The position numbers and the translations under genes are program-made. Source: Pseudomonadota bacterium (lineage in GTDB: Bacteria; Pseudomonadota; Gammaproteobacteria; Burkholderiales; Nitrosomonadaceae). Taken from it: a stretch of DNA of 10,738 nt. Shown here in pieces: positions 1-6,874 of this stretch. The notes below the pieces were generated by a model. The model worked only from the letters and a program-made list of their open reading frames with translations. It was not told the DNA's origin and searched no databases. The stretch is from assembly GCA_018240935.1 (NCBI GenBank), contig JAFEEV010000277.1:1-10738 (forward strand), read 5' to 3'. Each line of letters begins with the position of its first letter. The first letter of the stretch is position 1.

Positions 1-162
1 ATCACCCAGTAGCTCATAATTAGCAAGTTGCTTTTGGCTGGCTGACGCCAAACGTGGAAACCACACCAGAGGAACCGTGATTGTCCCTCCACCTACGAGC
101 GAGACAATCATATCGTCACCGGAAAACCGCACGTTTTTTGCCAAACCATACCTGCTATCCAT
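1..162 (-). CDS. DUF2442 domain protein, 5' part only (cut by window edge)
   Basis: This frame is open from an ATG at 162-160 to the window edge, giving 54 residues without a stop. The later half carries the pattern I associate with DUF2442: a short beta-rich stretch (MIVSLVGGGTITVPL, about 18-32), then WFPRLASAS and QKQLANYELLGD (about 34-54). This corresponds to the family's usual 'PL.WYPRL..A...QR.N.E.IG' core. DUF2442 proteins are small (about 80-100 residues) and of unknown function; some sit beside DUF4160 genes in pairs proposed to be toxin-antitoxin modules. The ATG overlaps the yggS stop codon (TGATG), so translation is probably coupled to yggS and the gene is likely the fourth of the metG operon. 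No clear Shine-Dalgarno is seen, which fits coupling. Family assignment is from motif recall, and the partner gene, if any, lies outside the window. Confidence 0.75.
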   Translation of the reverse strand, partial: MDSRYGLAKNVRFSGDDMIVSLVGGGTITVPLVWFPRLASASQKQLANYELLGD

Positions 163-935
163 CACCCCAACCCAGGCCAATAATGACTATCCGGCAGCGG
201 CCGCTTGCCGAAAATCGCTTGGCCGACGCGCACGACGGTGGCGCCTTCTTCGATGGCGAGTTCGTAATCACCGGACATGCCCATCGACAGTTCGTCGAAC
301 GATAATCCGGCCGGGGCTTCCTGGCGCAGCATGGCTTGGATGTTGCGCATTTTGACGAAGCATTCGCGCACGCGGTCGTGGTCGGCGGAGAAAATCGCCA
401 GTGTCATCAGACCTTTGATGCGCAGCGACGAGAATTGCGGCAGGTGTTGCACGAAATCGCGCACGGCTTCGGGCGGCAGGCCGAATTTGCTTTCTTCGCC
501 GGAGCTGTTGACCTGCACATAGACGTCGATGGCACGGCCTTCGTTTTGCAGGCGTTTGTCGAGTTCCTCGGCAACTTTCAGGCTGTCAAGCGCCTGGAAT
601 TCGTTGGCGAAGCGCGCTAGGTATTTGGCTTTATTGGTTTGCAGGTGACCGATGATAGCCCATTTGATGCCCAAATCGGCGAGCACTTCGGATTTCTCGC
701 GCGCTTCCTGGATTTTGTTTTCACCCATTTCATGGACACCGGCGGCATAGGCAATACGCAGCCGTTCCGCCGATACCGTTTTGGTCACGGGCAACAGCCG
801 CACGCTGGCAGGATCGCGCCCGGCTTTCTTGCAGGCATCGGCGATGCGCTGCTTGACGGTGGCGAGGTTGTTTTTGATGTCGTTAAATTGCTGTTGCTGC
901 TCTTCGTTGAGTTCCACGGCGGTCTCCTGATTCAT
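162..935 (-). CDS. yggS: YggS/PLPBP family pyridoxal-phosphate homeostasis protein
   Basis: This is the single-domain alanine-racemase-fold protein that binds PLP and keeps vitamin B6 and amino-acid pools balanced in the cytosol; no enzymatic reaction is established. Family hallmarks in order: LLPVTKTVSAERL with the PLP lysine at about residue 52, HEMGENKIQEA, KWAIIGHLQTNKAKYL, VQVNSSGEESKFGL, LRIKGLMTLAI, ELSMGMSGDYELAI and the phosphate-binding end VVRVGQAIFGKR. I chose the ATG at 935-933 (257 residues) over an in-frame ATG at 986: it gives an ATGA overlap with the upstream gene's stop, and the longer start would add a hydrophilic tail lying wholly inside that gene. Even so, the N-terminus is about 25 residues longer than in E. 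coli YggS (about 234 residues) and is glutamine/glutamate rich (EEQQQQ). It belongs to the apparent metG operon. Identity is very secure; the exact start is less so. Confidence 0.96.
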   Translation of the reverse strand: MNQETAVELNEEQQQQFNDIKNNLATVKQRIADACKKAGRDPASVRLLPVTKTVSAERLRIAYAAGVHEMGENKIQEAREKSEVLADLGIKWAIIGHLQTNKAKYLARFANEFQALDSLKVAEELDKRLQNEGRAIDVYVQVNSSGEESKFGLPPEAVRDFVQHLPQFSSLRIKGLMTLAIFSADHDRVRECFVKMRNIQAMLRQEAPAGLSFDELSMGMSGDYELAIEEGATVVRVGQAIFGKRPLPDSHYWPGLG

Positions 936-1312
936 GATGCGGATGTTTCTGTTATTTTTGTGGCTTGATGAAATACCATTTTCCATTGATTACCCTGGCG
1001 CTGCCAAAGCGACGTGCGGATCGATCCTTGTGCGCTGGATTGCGGCGGTCTTTGCAGTGAGTAAATCGCCAGCACGCAATCGCCGGTTAAGGGCTTGATG
1101 CGAAAATCCCGGAATGCCCAAAGCTGCTTCGGATCCTTTTGCTTCAACCATTCGATGACATCCTCTCGGCTGTGCTGGTGTCCTTGGTTGTCGATTTCCT
1201 CGAAATCTTGCGCCAGCAACTCGTCGATCAATCCGGGATGCGCATTCAGATCGCATTGCAACAGATCAAGTTCCAAACGTTGAATCTGCTCCGTAAGCGT
1301 TCCGGTTTCCAT
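932..1312 (-). CDS. DUF4440 / NTF2-like small protein
   Basis: This 126-residue protein looks like a complete single-domain NTF2/SnoaL-like cone fold of the DUF4440 type. It has an N-terminal helix (LTEQIQRLELDLLQCDL), a 'LIDELLAQDFEEID' segment, 'SREDVIEWLKQ', and the C-terminal strand pattern GSIRTSLWQRQGNQWKMVFH followed by QAT, which is typical of the family. Members are cytosolic, often dimeric, with a pocket used for many different small ligands; the role here is unknown. It starts 9 nt after the metG stop and its TGA overlaps the yggS ATG (ATGA), so it is sandwiched in an operon with no space for its own promoter. No strong Shine-Dalgarno precedes the ATG. The link to MetG or YggS is positional only. 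Confidence 0.85.
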   Translation of the reverse strand: METGTLTEQIQRLELDLLQCDLNAHPGLIDELLAQDFEEIDNQGHQHSREDVIEWLKQKDPKQLWAFRDFRIKPLTGDCVLAIYSLQRPPQSSAQGSIRTSLWQRQGNQWKMVFHQATKITETSAS

Positions 1313-1321
1313 ATCCGGGAA

Positions 1322-3436
1322 TTACTTGACCCGCATGCCGGGCTGCGCGCCGCTGTCCGGCGACAGAATGAACAATTCACCAGGGTTGCCGCCGCCTGCG
1401 GCGAGCACCATACCTTCGGACAAACCGAATTTCATTTGCCGCGGCGCCAGGTTGGCGACCATCACGGTCAAGCGGCCTTTCAGTTGTTCCGGGTCGTACG
1501 CGGATTTGATGCCGGCGAAAACGGTGCGCTGTTCGCTGCCGATATCGAGCGTCAGTTTTAGCAGCTTTTCTGCTCCGGTCACATGTTCGGCATTGACGAT
1601 TTTAGCAATGCGCAGATCGATCTTGCTGAAATCGTCGATGGAGATGGTCTCGGCAATCGGCGTAACCGGTACCGCAGCGTGCTGCTGTTTCTCTCCATGT
1701 CGGGCTGGCGATTGCGGTGGTGCAGCCGTCAGGCTTTGCGTATTGGCGGCGATCAACGCGTCGATTTGCTTCGCGTCGATGCGCGTCATCAAATGCTGGT
1801 ACACATTGATGGTATGACCGGCGGGCAGCAACAGATTTGATACCGGTTGATCGGCGCGCAATTGCGGCCAGGTCAGCGCTTCGCAATTGAGAAACGCTTC
1901 GATTTGCTGTACGGTGCCGGGCAAGATCGGTTTCAAGTAACGCGCCAACAGATAAAACAATTGAATACCGAGACTGCATGCACGGTGCAAGTCACCGGTG
2001 CGCTCCGGTTGCTTGGCGATTTCCCACGGCGCCAGATGGTGAATCATTTCGTTGGCTTCGTCGGCGAATTTCATGATCTGGCGGATCGCAGTGGAAAATT
2101 CGCGCGCATCGAATGCTTGCTCAATCGCATCGGGACGCCAGCTCGCAAAATGTTCATCGACCATCGCTTGCAAAGCCTGGTATTGCTCGCCCGCCACCAG
2201 CTTACCGTCAAAACGTTTGCTGATGAAACCAGCGCAGCGGCTGGCGATGTTGATGAATTTTCCGACCAGATCGGAGTTGACGCGCGCGACGAAATCGTCC
2301 AGGTTCAGATCGATGTCTTCCAAGGTGTTGTTCAGTTTGGCGGCGTAGTAATAGCGCAGCCATTCCGGGTTCAAGCCTTGCTTCAGGTAACTTTCGGCGG
2401 TAATGAACGTACCGCGCGATTTGCTCATTTTCTCGCCGTTCACGGTCAGGAAGCCGTGCGCGAAAATCTTGGTCGGTGTGCGGTAACCGGCGTTTTTCAG
2501 CATGGCCGGCCAGAATAGCGCGTGGAAATACAAAATATCCTTGCCGATGAAGTGATACAGTTCGGCATCGGATTGCGGCTGCCAGTAATCGTCGAAGGTA
2601 ATATTTTCACGCTCGCACAGATTCTTGAAGCTGCCCATGTAACCGATCGGCGCGTCGAGCCAGACGTAAAAATATTTCCCCGCCGCGCCGGGAATCTCAA
2701 AGCCGAAATACGGTGCATCGCGCGAAATATCCCAATCAGACAGCTTATTTTCCCCGGCTTCGCCGACCCATTCACGCATTTTGTTGGCGGCTTCCGGCTG
2801 CAAATGATCGCCCTCGCACGCCCATTGCCGCAAAAAATTGGCGCAACGCGCATCGGAAAGACTGAAAAAATAATGCTCCGACGATTTACTGACCGGTTTC
2901 GCGCCGGATACCGCCGAATACGGATTTTTCAATTCGGTCGGCGCGTACGCCGCACCACACACTTCGCAGGAATCGCCGTATTGGTCCTTGGCACCGCATT
3001 TCGGGCATTCGCCTTTGACGAAACGGTCCGGCAAGAACATGTTCTTCACCGGATCGTACAACTGTTCGATACCGCGCACCGCGATCAATCCGGCGCTTTT
3101 CAGTTTGCCGTAGATATCCTCGGAGAAATGCCGCGTTTCCGGCGAGTGCGTGCTGTAATAATTGTCGAACTGAATGTGAAAGCCGGTGAAATCGCCGAAG
3201 TGTTCCGCGTGCACGCGCGCAATCAACGCTTCCGGCGTGATGCCTTCTTTTTCCGCGCGCAGCATGATCGGCGTGCCGTGGGTATCGTCGGCGCAGACAT
3301 AATGCACGGTATGCCCGCGCATTTTCTGGAAACGCACCCAGATATCCGTCTGAATATATTCCACCAAATGACCCAAATGGATACTGCCGTTGGCGTAGGG
3401 CAGCGCGGAAGTCACCAGAATTTTTCGCTTACTCAT
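1322..3436 (-). CDS. metG: Methionine--tRNA ligase (methionyl-tRNA synthetase)
   Basis: Cytosolic class I synthetase that charges tRNA-Met (initiator and elongator) with methionine using ATP. The 704-residue length fits the long, dimeric E. coli type. Visible parts: Rossmann start [18 protein letters not shown] with the HIGH-type signature HLGH at 20-23; zinc knuckle with Cys at 144, 147, 157 and 160 (CPKC...CEVC); [13 protein letters not shown] at about 258-269; KMSKS loop at 336-340; helical anticodon-binding domain to about 550; a low-complexity linker rich in Ala, Gln and Pro at about 565-590; and a C-terminal OB-fold tRNA-binding/dimerisation domain from about 600 ([22 protein letters not shown]). 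All key motifs are intact. It heads a minus-strand operon with the DUF4440, yggS and DUF2442 genes and is divergent from apbC, an arrangement I recall as common in betaproteobacteria. Confidence 0.99.
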   Translation of the reverse strand: MSKRKILVTSALPYANGSIHLGHLVEYIQTDIWVRFQKMRGHTVHYVCADDTHGTPIMLRAEKEGITPEALIARVHAEHFGDFTGFHIQFDNYYSTHSPETRHFSEDIYGKLKSAGLIAVRGIEQLYDPVKNMFLPDRFVKGECPKCGAKDQYGDSCEVCGAAYAPTELKNPYSAVSGAKPVSKSSEHYFFSLSDARCANFLRQWACEGDHLQPEAANKMREWVGEAGENKLSDWDISRDAPYFGFEIPGAAGKYFYVWLDAPIGYMGSFKNLCERENITFDDYWQPQSDAELYHFIGKDILYFHALFWPAMLKNAGYRTPTKIFAHGFLTVNGEKMSKSRGTFITAESYLKQGLNPEWLRYYYAAKLNNTLEDIDLNLDDFVARVNSDLVGKFINIASRCAGFISKRFDGKLVAGEQYQALQAMVDEHFASWRPDAIEQAFDAREFSTAIRQIMKFADEANEMIHHLAPWEIAKQPERTGDLHRACSLGIQLFYLLARYLKPILPGTVQQIEAFLNCEALTWPQLRADQPVSNLLLPAGHTINVYQHLMTRIDAKQIDALIAANTQSLTAAPPQSPARHGEKQQHAAVPVTPIAETISIDDFSKIDLRIAKIVNAEHVTGAEKLLKLTLDIGSEQRTVFAGIKSAYDPEQLKGRLTVMVANLAPRQMKFGLSEGMVLAAGGGNPGELFILSPDSGAQPGMRVK

Positions 3437-3449
3437 GGGCTCTAATGCA

Positions 3450-3523
3450 CCGGATTAAATAAACCCTAATTGTAACAAATTGTGTGTGCATTCCCGATAT
3501 TTGTTACCATTTCCGGATTAAAT
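3450..3523. promoter_or_regulatory. Divergent metG/apbC control region with inverted and direct repeats
   Basis: The 124 nt between the two start codons contain a perfect inverted repeat, GTAACAAAT at 3472-3480 and ATTTGTTAC at 3499-3507 (18-nt spacer, arm centres 27 nt apart). It is bracketed by a perfect 11-nt direct repeat, CCGGATTAAAT, at 3450-3460 and 3513-3523. The region is much more AT-rich than the flanking genes. A minus-strand TACAAT (3474-3469) could be a -10 for metG, but no convincing -35 lies at the right distance, and no clear plus-strand promoter stands out. The repeats could be binding sites for a regulator of both genes or could be chance in AT-rich DNA. The presence of promoters here follows from gene orientation rather than strong consensus matches. 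Confidence 0.4.
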
Positions 3524-3560
3524 CGTAAACCGCCCGGCGGTCGTATAAAGGAGCCTCGTA

Positions 3561-4649
3561 GTGACTATTTCCGAACAACAAATTCAATCCATACTGAAAC
3601 AAACCATCGACCCGACCACCCGCAACGATTATGTCACCGGCAAATCGGTCGGCGCGATCCAAATTACCGGCAACGACGTAGCGGTGGGCATCGAACTCGG
3701 TTATCCGGCCAATAGCGTTAAGGATCAGGTGCAAAAACAAATGGAAAATGCGCTGAAATCCGTACCCGGTATCGGCGCTGTGCAAGTAACGGTTAGCAGC
3801 AAAATCATTCCGCACGGCGTGCAGCGCGGCGTCAAACTGATACCCGGCGTAAAAAACATCATCGCCGTGGCATCCGGCAAAGGCGGCGTCGGTAAATCGG
3901 CAACCGCGGTCAATCTGGCGCTGGCATTGGCAGCGGAAGGAGCCGCCGTCGGCATTCTGGATGCCGATATTTACGGTCCGTCGCAACCGCAAATGCTCGG
4001 GATTACCGGCCACCCCGAATCGCTCGACGGTAAATCGATGGAACCGATGCTTGCACACGGTATTCAAGCGATATCGATCGGCATGCTGGTCGACGTCGAA
4101 ACACCGATGGTGTGGCGCGGCCCCATGGTGACGCAGGCTTTGCAGCAATTGCTGAACGATACCAATTGGAAGGATCTGGATTATCTGGTGGTGGATTTAC
4201 CGCCCGGTACCGGCGATATTCAATTGACGCTGGCGCAGAAAATTCCGGTCACCGGCGCCGTTATTGTCACCACACCGCAGGACATCGCCCTGCTCGATGC
4301 GCGCAAAGGCCTCAAGATGTTCGAGAAAGTCGGCATCCCGATTCTGGGCATCGTGGAAAACATGAGCATGCACACCTGTTCCAATTGCGGTCATACCGAA
4401 CCGATCTTCGGCACCGGCGGCGGTGAAAAAATGTGCCAGGACTATAATGTCGAATTGCTCGGCGCACTGCCGCTGGATATCAAAATCCGTGAGCATACCG
4501 ACGCCGGAAAACCCAGCGTGGTTGCAGAACCGGACGGAAAAATCGCGGAAATTTACAAACGGATCGCACGCCGTGTGGCCGTTAAGATTGCGGAATCCGC
4601 CGAAGATCACTCCGAGCTGTTCACCAAAATCGTAATGGAAAATAACTAG
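3561..4649 (+). CDS. apbC: Mrp/ApbC family iron-sulfur cluster carrier ATPase
   Basis: Mrp/NBP35-type P-loop ATPase that holds and passes on [4Fe-4S] clusters in the cytosol, normally as a homodimer. The 362 residues show an N-terminal MIP18/DUF59 domain (about 1-90), a deviant Walker A 'GKGGVGKS' at 106-113 within [13 protein letters not shown], the [14 protein letters not shown] segment at about 134-147, Walker B-like [12 protein letters not shown] at 208-219, and the bridging-cluster CxxC (Cys273 and Cys276, in HTCSNCGH). All expected residues are present and the length is normal. The start is GTG at 3561, supported by GGAG at 3550-3553 with a 7-nt spacer. It is divergent from metG, and dcd begins 13 nt after its stop, so the two are probably co-transcribed. 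The gene is often named mrp as well. Confidence 0.97.
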   Translation: MTISEQQIQSILKQTIDPTTRNDYVTGKSVGAIQITGNDVAVGIELGYPANSVKDQVQKQMENALKSVPGIGAVQVTVSSKIIPHGVQRGVKLIPGVKNIIAVASGKGGVGKSATAVNLALALAAEGAAVGILDADIYGPSQPQMLGITGHPESLDGKSMEPMLAHGIQAISIGMLVDVETPMVWRGPMVTQALQQLLNDTNWKDLDYLVVDLPPGTGDIQLTLAQKIPVTGAVIVTTPQDIALLDARKGLKMFEKVGIPILGIVENMSMHTCSNCGHTEPIFGTGGGEKMCQDYNVELLGALPLDIKIREHTDAGKPSVVAEPDGKIAEIYKRIARRVAVKIAESAEDHSELFTKIVMENN

Positions 4650-4662
4650 GAAAACTTGCAGG

Positions 4663-5229
4663 ATGACGATTAAATCAGACAAATGGATACGCCGCATGGC
4701 GCTGGAGCACGGCATGATCGAACCATTCGAGCCCGACCAGATCCGCCGCAAAGACAACCAGCGTATCGTGTCGTACGGCACTTCGAGTTACGGTTACGAT
4801 ATCCGCTGTTCGGATGAATTCAAGTTATTCACCAATATCAATTCCACCATCGTCGATCCGAAAAACTTCGATTCCAATTCGTTCATCGATGTCAAAAGCG
4901 ATGTCTGCATCATCCCGCCCAATTCGTTTGCGCTGGCGCGCACGGTGGAATATTTCCGCATTCCGCGCAACGTGCTGACGATTTGCCTGGGCAAATCCAC
5001 GTACGCGCGTTGCGGTATCATCGTCAACGTCACACCGTTTGAACCGGAATGGGAAGGATTTGTCACACTAGAGTTTTCCAATACAACGCCGCTGCCCGCC
5101 AAAATTTATGCCAACGAAGGCGTGGCGCAAGTGATTTTCTTCGAGTCGGACGAAGTCTGCGAAACATCGTACAAAGACCGGGGCGGAAAATATCAGGGCC
5201 AGCATGGCGTAACCTTGCCGAAAATTTGA
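4663..5229 (+). CDS. dcd: dCTP deaminase
   Basis: Homotrimeric cytosolic enzyme of the dUTPase fold that deaminates dCTP to dUTP, feeding dUMP to thymidylate synthase. The 188 residues match the family length (E. coli 193). Key signature: [11 protein letters not shown] with Ser112 and Arg116 (counterparts of E. coli Ser111 and Arg115), then [19 protein letters not shown] with catalytic Glu137 (E. coli Glu138), and [22 protein letters not shown] at about 37-48 is the usual N-terminal nucleotide-site stretch. It lies 13 nt behind apbC, with an AGGA at 4648-4651 overlapping the apbC stop and serving as a somewhat distant ribosome site. A bifunctional dCTP deaminase/dUTPase cannot be excluded by eye, but the sequence resembles the monofunctional proteobacterial type. 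Confidence 0.97.
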   Translation: MTIKSDKWIRRMALEHGMIEPFEPDQIRRKDNQRIVSYGTSSYGYDIRCSDEFKLFTNINSTIVDPKNFDSNSFIDVKSDVCIIPPNSFALARTVEYFRIPRNVLTICLGKSTYARCGIIVNVTPFEPEWEGFVTLEFSNTTPLPAKIYANEGVAQVIFFESDEVCETSYKDRGGKYQGQHGVTLPKI

Positions 5230-5264
5230 AGTCGCAGGAAAAATAACGATGTGGAGACTGGGTG

Positions 5265-6521
5265 ATGCCGATACCGATATGTTCGAAGTTACAGAAATGG
5301 TTGCCTGCCACTGTGGCGCTGATGCTATTTTCCGCGGCGTTGTCCGCAGGCATACAGCCGCACATATCTCTGCCGCAAACCGGTCTGATGCCCGAAGATA
5401 TCGCCGTCATCGTCAATGACGATGATCCCCTGTCCCGGCGGATTGGCGATTACTATCAGCGTGCGCGGCAAATACCTAAAGCCAATGTCATCCACCTGAA
5501 CTTCCCTCCCAACCGCAGTACCCTAAGCTCTGACGAGTTCATAAAGCTTAAGGCTAAAATTGACCGGCTCACACCTGAACATGTGCAAGCCTTCGCCGTC
5601 GCCTGGACGGCGCCGTACCGGGTGGATTGCATGTCGCTGACTTCCGCCCTGGCGTTCGGTTTCGATAAAAAATACTGTGCCGATAAATGCGAACCGACGG
5701 CGCCCAGCCCTTATTTCAACGCATCCGGCCCCCATCCTTTCGATGCCTACAAGGTGCGCCCGGCGATGATGCTGGCCGGCGCAACTTTCACCGGAGTCAA
5801 GGATTTGATTGATCGAGGTATTGCTTCCGATCACACTTTTCCTAAAGGTCAGGCTTACTTGTTGAACACCTCGGACAAAGCGCGCAGTACGCGCGCATCG
5901 ATTTTTGCAAAAACCGCGGAAGAATTTTCCGGTGTTTTTCCGGTGCAAACACTGGAAGCCGATTTCATCTCGGAACGCCAGGATGTGCTTTTTTATTTCA
6001 CCGGATTGACCGAAGTCGCCATGCTGGATACGCTCGAATTCATTCCCGGTGCGCTGGCCGATCATCTGACATCGGCAGGCGGCATGCTGACCGATTCTAC
6101 TCAAATGAGCAGCTTGCGTTGGCTGGAAGCGGGCGCAACCGCGAGCTACGGCACTGTGGTCGAACCTTGCAGTTTTCCGCAAAAATTTCCCGCTCCTGCG
6201 GTCGCCATGTTTCACTACGCAGTAGGAACCAGTGCGCTTGAGGCCTACTGGAAAAGTGTCGCCTGGCCGGGACAGGGAATATTCATCGGCGAACCGCTGG
6301 CCAAGCCATTTGCGCCGTTGTTACGGGAAATCAGCCCGGGGCGGTTTGAATTGAAGATTTTCTCACCCCGCACCAGCCGGTTGCGGATAGAAAAATCAAT
6401 CTCCGCCGCCGGACCGTTCAAACTGGCCTCACAACCGCAAACAATCCGCCGCGGATTGAATCGGTTTCATTTCCGGTTTAATGAAAAAACAGATGGTTAT
6501 TTGAAGTTACAGTGGCATTAA
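5265..6521 (+). CDS. TIGR03790 family secreted protein of unknown function
   Basis: I recognise this as the TIGR03790 family from the mature N-terminus (GLMPEDIAVIVNDDDPLSRRIGDYYQRARQIPKANVIHL) and the region ending GATASYGTVVEPCSFPQKFP. The function is unknown; as I recall the family description, members occur only in genomes with exosortase. An N-terminal signal peptide is clear: basic start (SKLQK), hydrophobic core (about 12-26) and an AxA-type site LSA|G after residue 28, so the mature protein should be periplasmic or exported. There is no lipobox and no C-terminal PEP-CTERM anchor (it ends YLKLQWH). Notable Cys cluster: DCMSLTSALAFGF, then KKYCADKC. I prefer ATG 5265 (418 residues) over GTG 5262 because GGAG at 5253-5256 is 8 nt from the ATG. 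It lies 35 nt after dcd and is probably read through from it. Confidence 0.85.
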   Translation: MPIPICSKLQKWLPATVALMLFSAALSAGIQPHISLPQTGLMPEDIAVIVNDDDPLSRRIGDYYQRARQIPKANVIHLNFPPNRSTLSSDEFIKLKAKIDRLTPEHVQAFAVAWTAPYRVDCMSLTSALAFGFDKKYCADKCEPTAPSPYFNASGPHPFDAYKVRPAMMLAGATFTGVKDLIDRGIASDHTFPKGQAYLLNTSDKARSTRASIFAKTAEEFSGVFPVQTLEADFISERQDVLFYFTGLTEVAMLDTLEFIPGALADHLTSAGGMLTDSTQMSSLRWLEAGATASYGTVVEPCSFPQKFPAPAVAMFHYAVGTSALEAYWKSVAWPGQGIFIGEPLAKPFAPLLREISPGRFELKIFSPRTSRLRIEKSISAAGPFKLASQPQTIRRGLNRFHFRFNEKTDGYLKLQWH

Positions 6522-6525
6522 CCGG

Positions 6526-6618
6526 TTAATCATAATCCGCCAGCGAAGGATTTTTGCGCATGCTGTATTCGCGCACGCTGAAGTTGTTCCGCACCGTGCG
6601 GCAAATCGCGAAAATTCC
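6526..6618 (-). pseudogene. Possible 3' remnant of an unknown minus-strand gene
   Basis: A 30-codon frame (in-frame TAG at 6621-6619 just upstream, TAA stop at 6528-6526) reads as a plausible protein C-terminus: AICRTVRNNFSVREYSMRKN, then PSLADYD. Its GC content and third-position pattern resemble neighbouring genes, while the DNA right after it (from about 6619) turns abruptly AT-rich. It starts 5 nt beyond the TIGR03790 stop, in convergent orientation. There is no ribosome site and the family is not recognised. It could be the tail of a gene lost by deletion, a tiny gene from an internal GTG or ATG, or chance. Confidence 0.25.
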
Positions 6619-6670
6619 CTAAACTTTTTAAAGAAATACCCGTCAAATGCAACAGGAATTATGTATGCAC

Positions 6671-6741
6671 AAATTATTGTTTATTAATAAAAATATTCAG
6701 CAAGAAAAAATGCTTGATTTACCCGGAATGCAGACTATAAT
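6671..6741 (+). promoter_or_regulatory. Sigma70-type promoter with AT-rich upstream element, decarboxylase leader
   Basis: The -35 is TTGATT (6714-6719) and the -10 is a perfect TATAAT (6736-6741), separated by 16 nt. Upstream, 6671-6711 is very AT-rich with A/T tracts and includes a 12-nt palindrome TTTATTAATAAA (6680-6691), fitting an UP element or an operator. Transcription would begin near 6748, leaving about 39 nt before the leader ATG at 6787. This is the best promoter match in the window. The call is from consensus by eye. Confidence 0.7.
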
Positions 6742-6773
6742 GCGTGCAAATTTTAAACCAGCAAACTTACCGA

Positions 6774-6782
6774 TAAGGAGGT
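6774..6782 (+). promoter_or_regulatory. Perfect nine-base Shine-Dalgarno of the leader frame
   Basis: TAAGGAGGT is a full match to the complement of the 16S rRNA 3' end. Its GGAGG core (6777-6781) is 5 nt from the ATG at 6787. It is the strongest ribosome site in the window, which argues that the short frame behind it is truly translated. Confidence 0.85.
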
Positions 6783-6786
6783 CATC

Positions 6787-6852
6787 ATGAGAAGCACCAA
6801 GAACTTTTTTGCTCCAGCCGATTTAGTCAATATCCATATTCCTGAAACGTAG
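6787..6852 (+). CDS. 21-residue leader peptide upstream of the PLP decarboxylase
   Basis: The frame is short (ATG to TAG) and reads MRSTKNFFAPADLV, then NIHIPET. It has a basic N-terminus, a central FFAP, a hydrophobic patch (ADLVNIHI) and an acidic end. A consensus promoter and a perfect Shine-Dalgarno precede it, and it ends 22 nt before the decarboxylase ATG, in a different frame, so it cannot simply be an N-terminal extension. It contains no ornithine codon equivalent, one Lys and one Arg, and no run of regulatory codons of the classic attenuator type. I do not recognise it as any known leader (no visible similarity to SpeFL) or as a RiPP precursor. Most likely roles are a ribosome-sensing leader controlling the next gene through the pairing at 6808-6815/6864-6871, or a genuine small protein. 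Confidence 0.65.
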   Translation: MRSTKNFFAPADLVNIHIPET

Positions 6853-6874
6853 CGATTCTTATAGGAGCAAACGC

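Larger units (their letters stand above)
6760..6871 (+). promoter_or_regulatory. Candidate translational attenuator of the decarboxylase
   Basis: Three short segments can form mutually exclusive pairings. Segment 1 is AGCAAA (6760-6765), upstream of the short frame. Segment 2 is TTTGCTCC (6808-6815), codons 8-10 of the short frame. Segment 3 is GGAGCAAA (6864-6871), the Shine-Dalgarno of the decarboxylase. Pairing 2:3 is a perfect 8-bp helix that would hide the decarboxylase ribosome site; pairing 1:2 (6 bp) would free it. A ribosome on codons 1-10 of the short frame would also break 2:3. The complementarity is seen directly; regulation is inferred. The 48-nt loop between 2 and 3 has only weak structure, so the helix would be modest in stability. 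Confidence 0.5.

Noticed and set aside
162..986. Longer yggS start at 986.
   Set aside because: It would place 17 extra residues inside the DUF4440 coding region; the ATG at 935 forms a standard ATGA overlap.
2522..3445. Long open frame of 307 codons on the plus strand opposite metG (also 1847-2518, 223 codons).
   Set aside because: Antisense shadow of metG: the opposing frame encodes an unmistakable full synthetase, and the shadow proteins show no recognisable domain.
5523..6215. 230-codon minus-strand frame opposite the TIGR03790 gene, and the 214- and 194-codon frames opposite apbC.
   Set aside because: Shadows of well-supported plus-strand genes; composition is biased (Arg, Phe, His rich) and no motif is seen.
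6519..6530. TTAACCGGTTAA palindrome at the end of the TIGR03790 gene as a terminator.
   Set aside because: It is a perfect palindrome with no loop and no following T-tract, so it cannot form a normal terminator hairpin.
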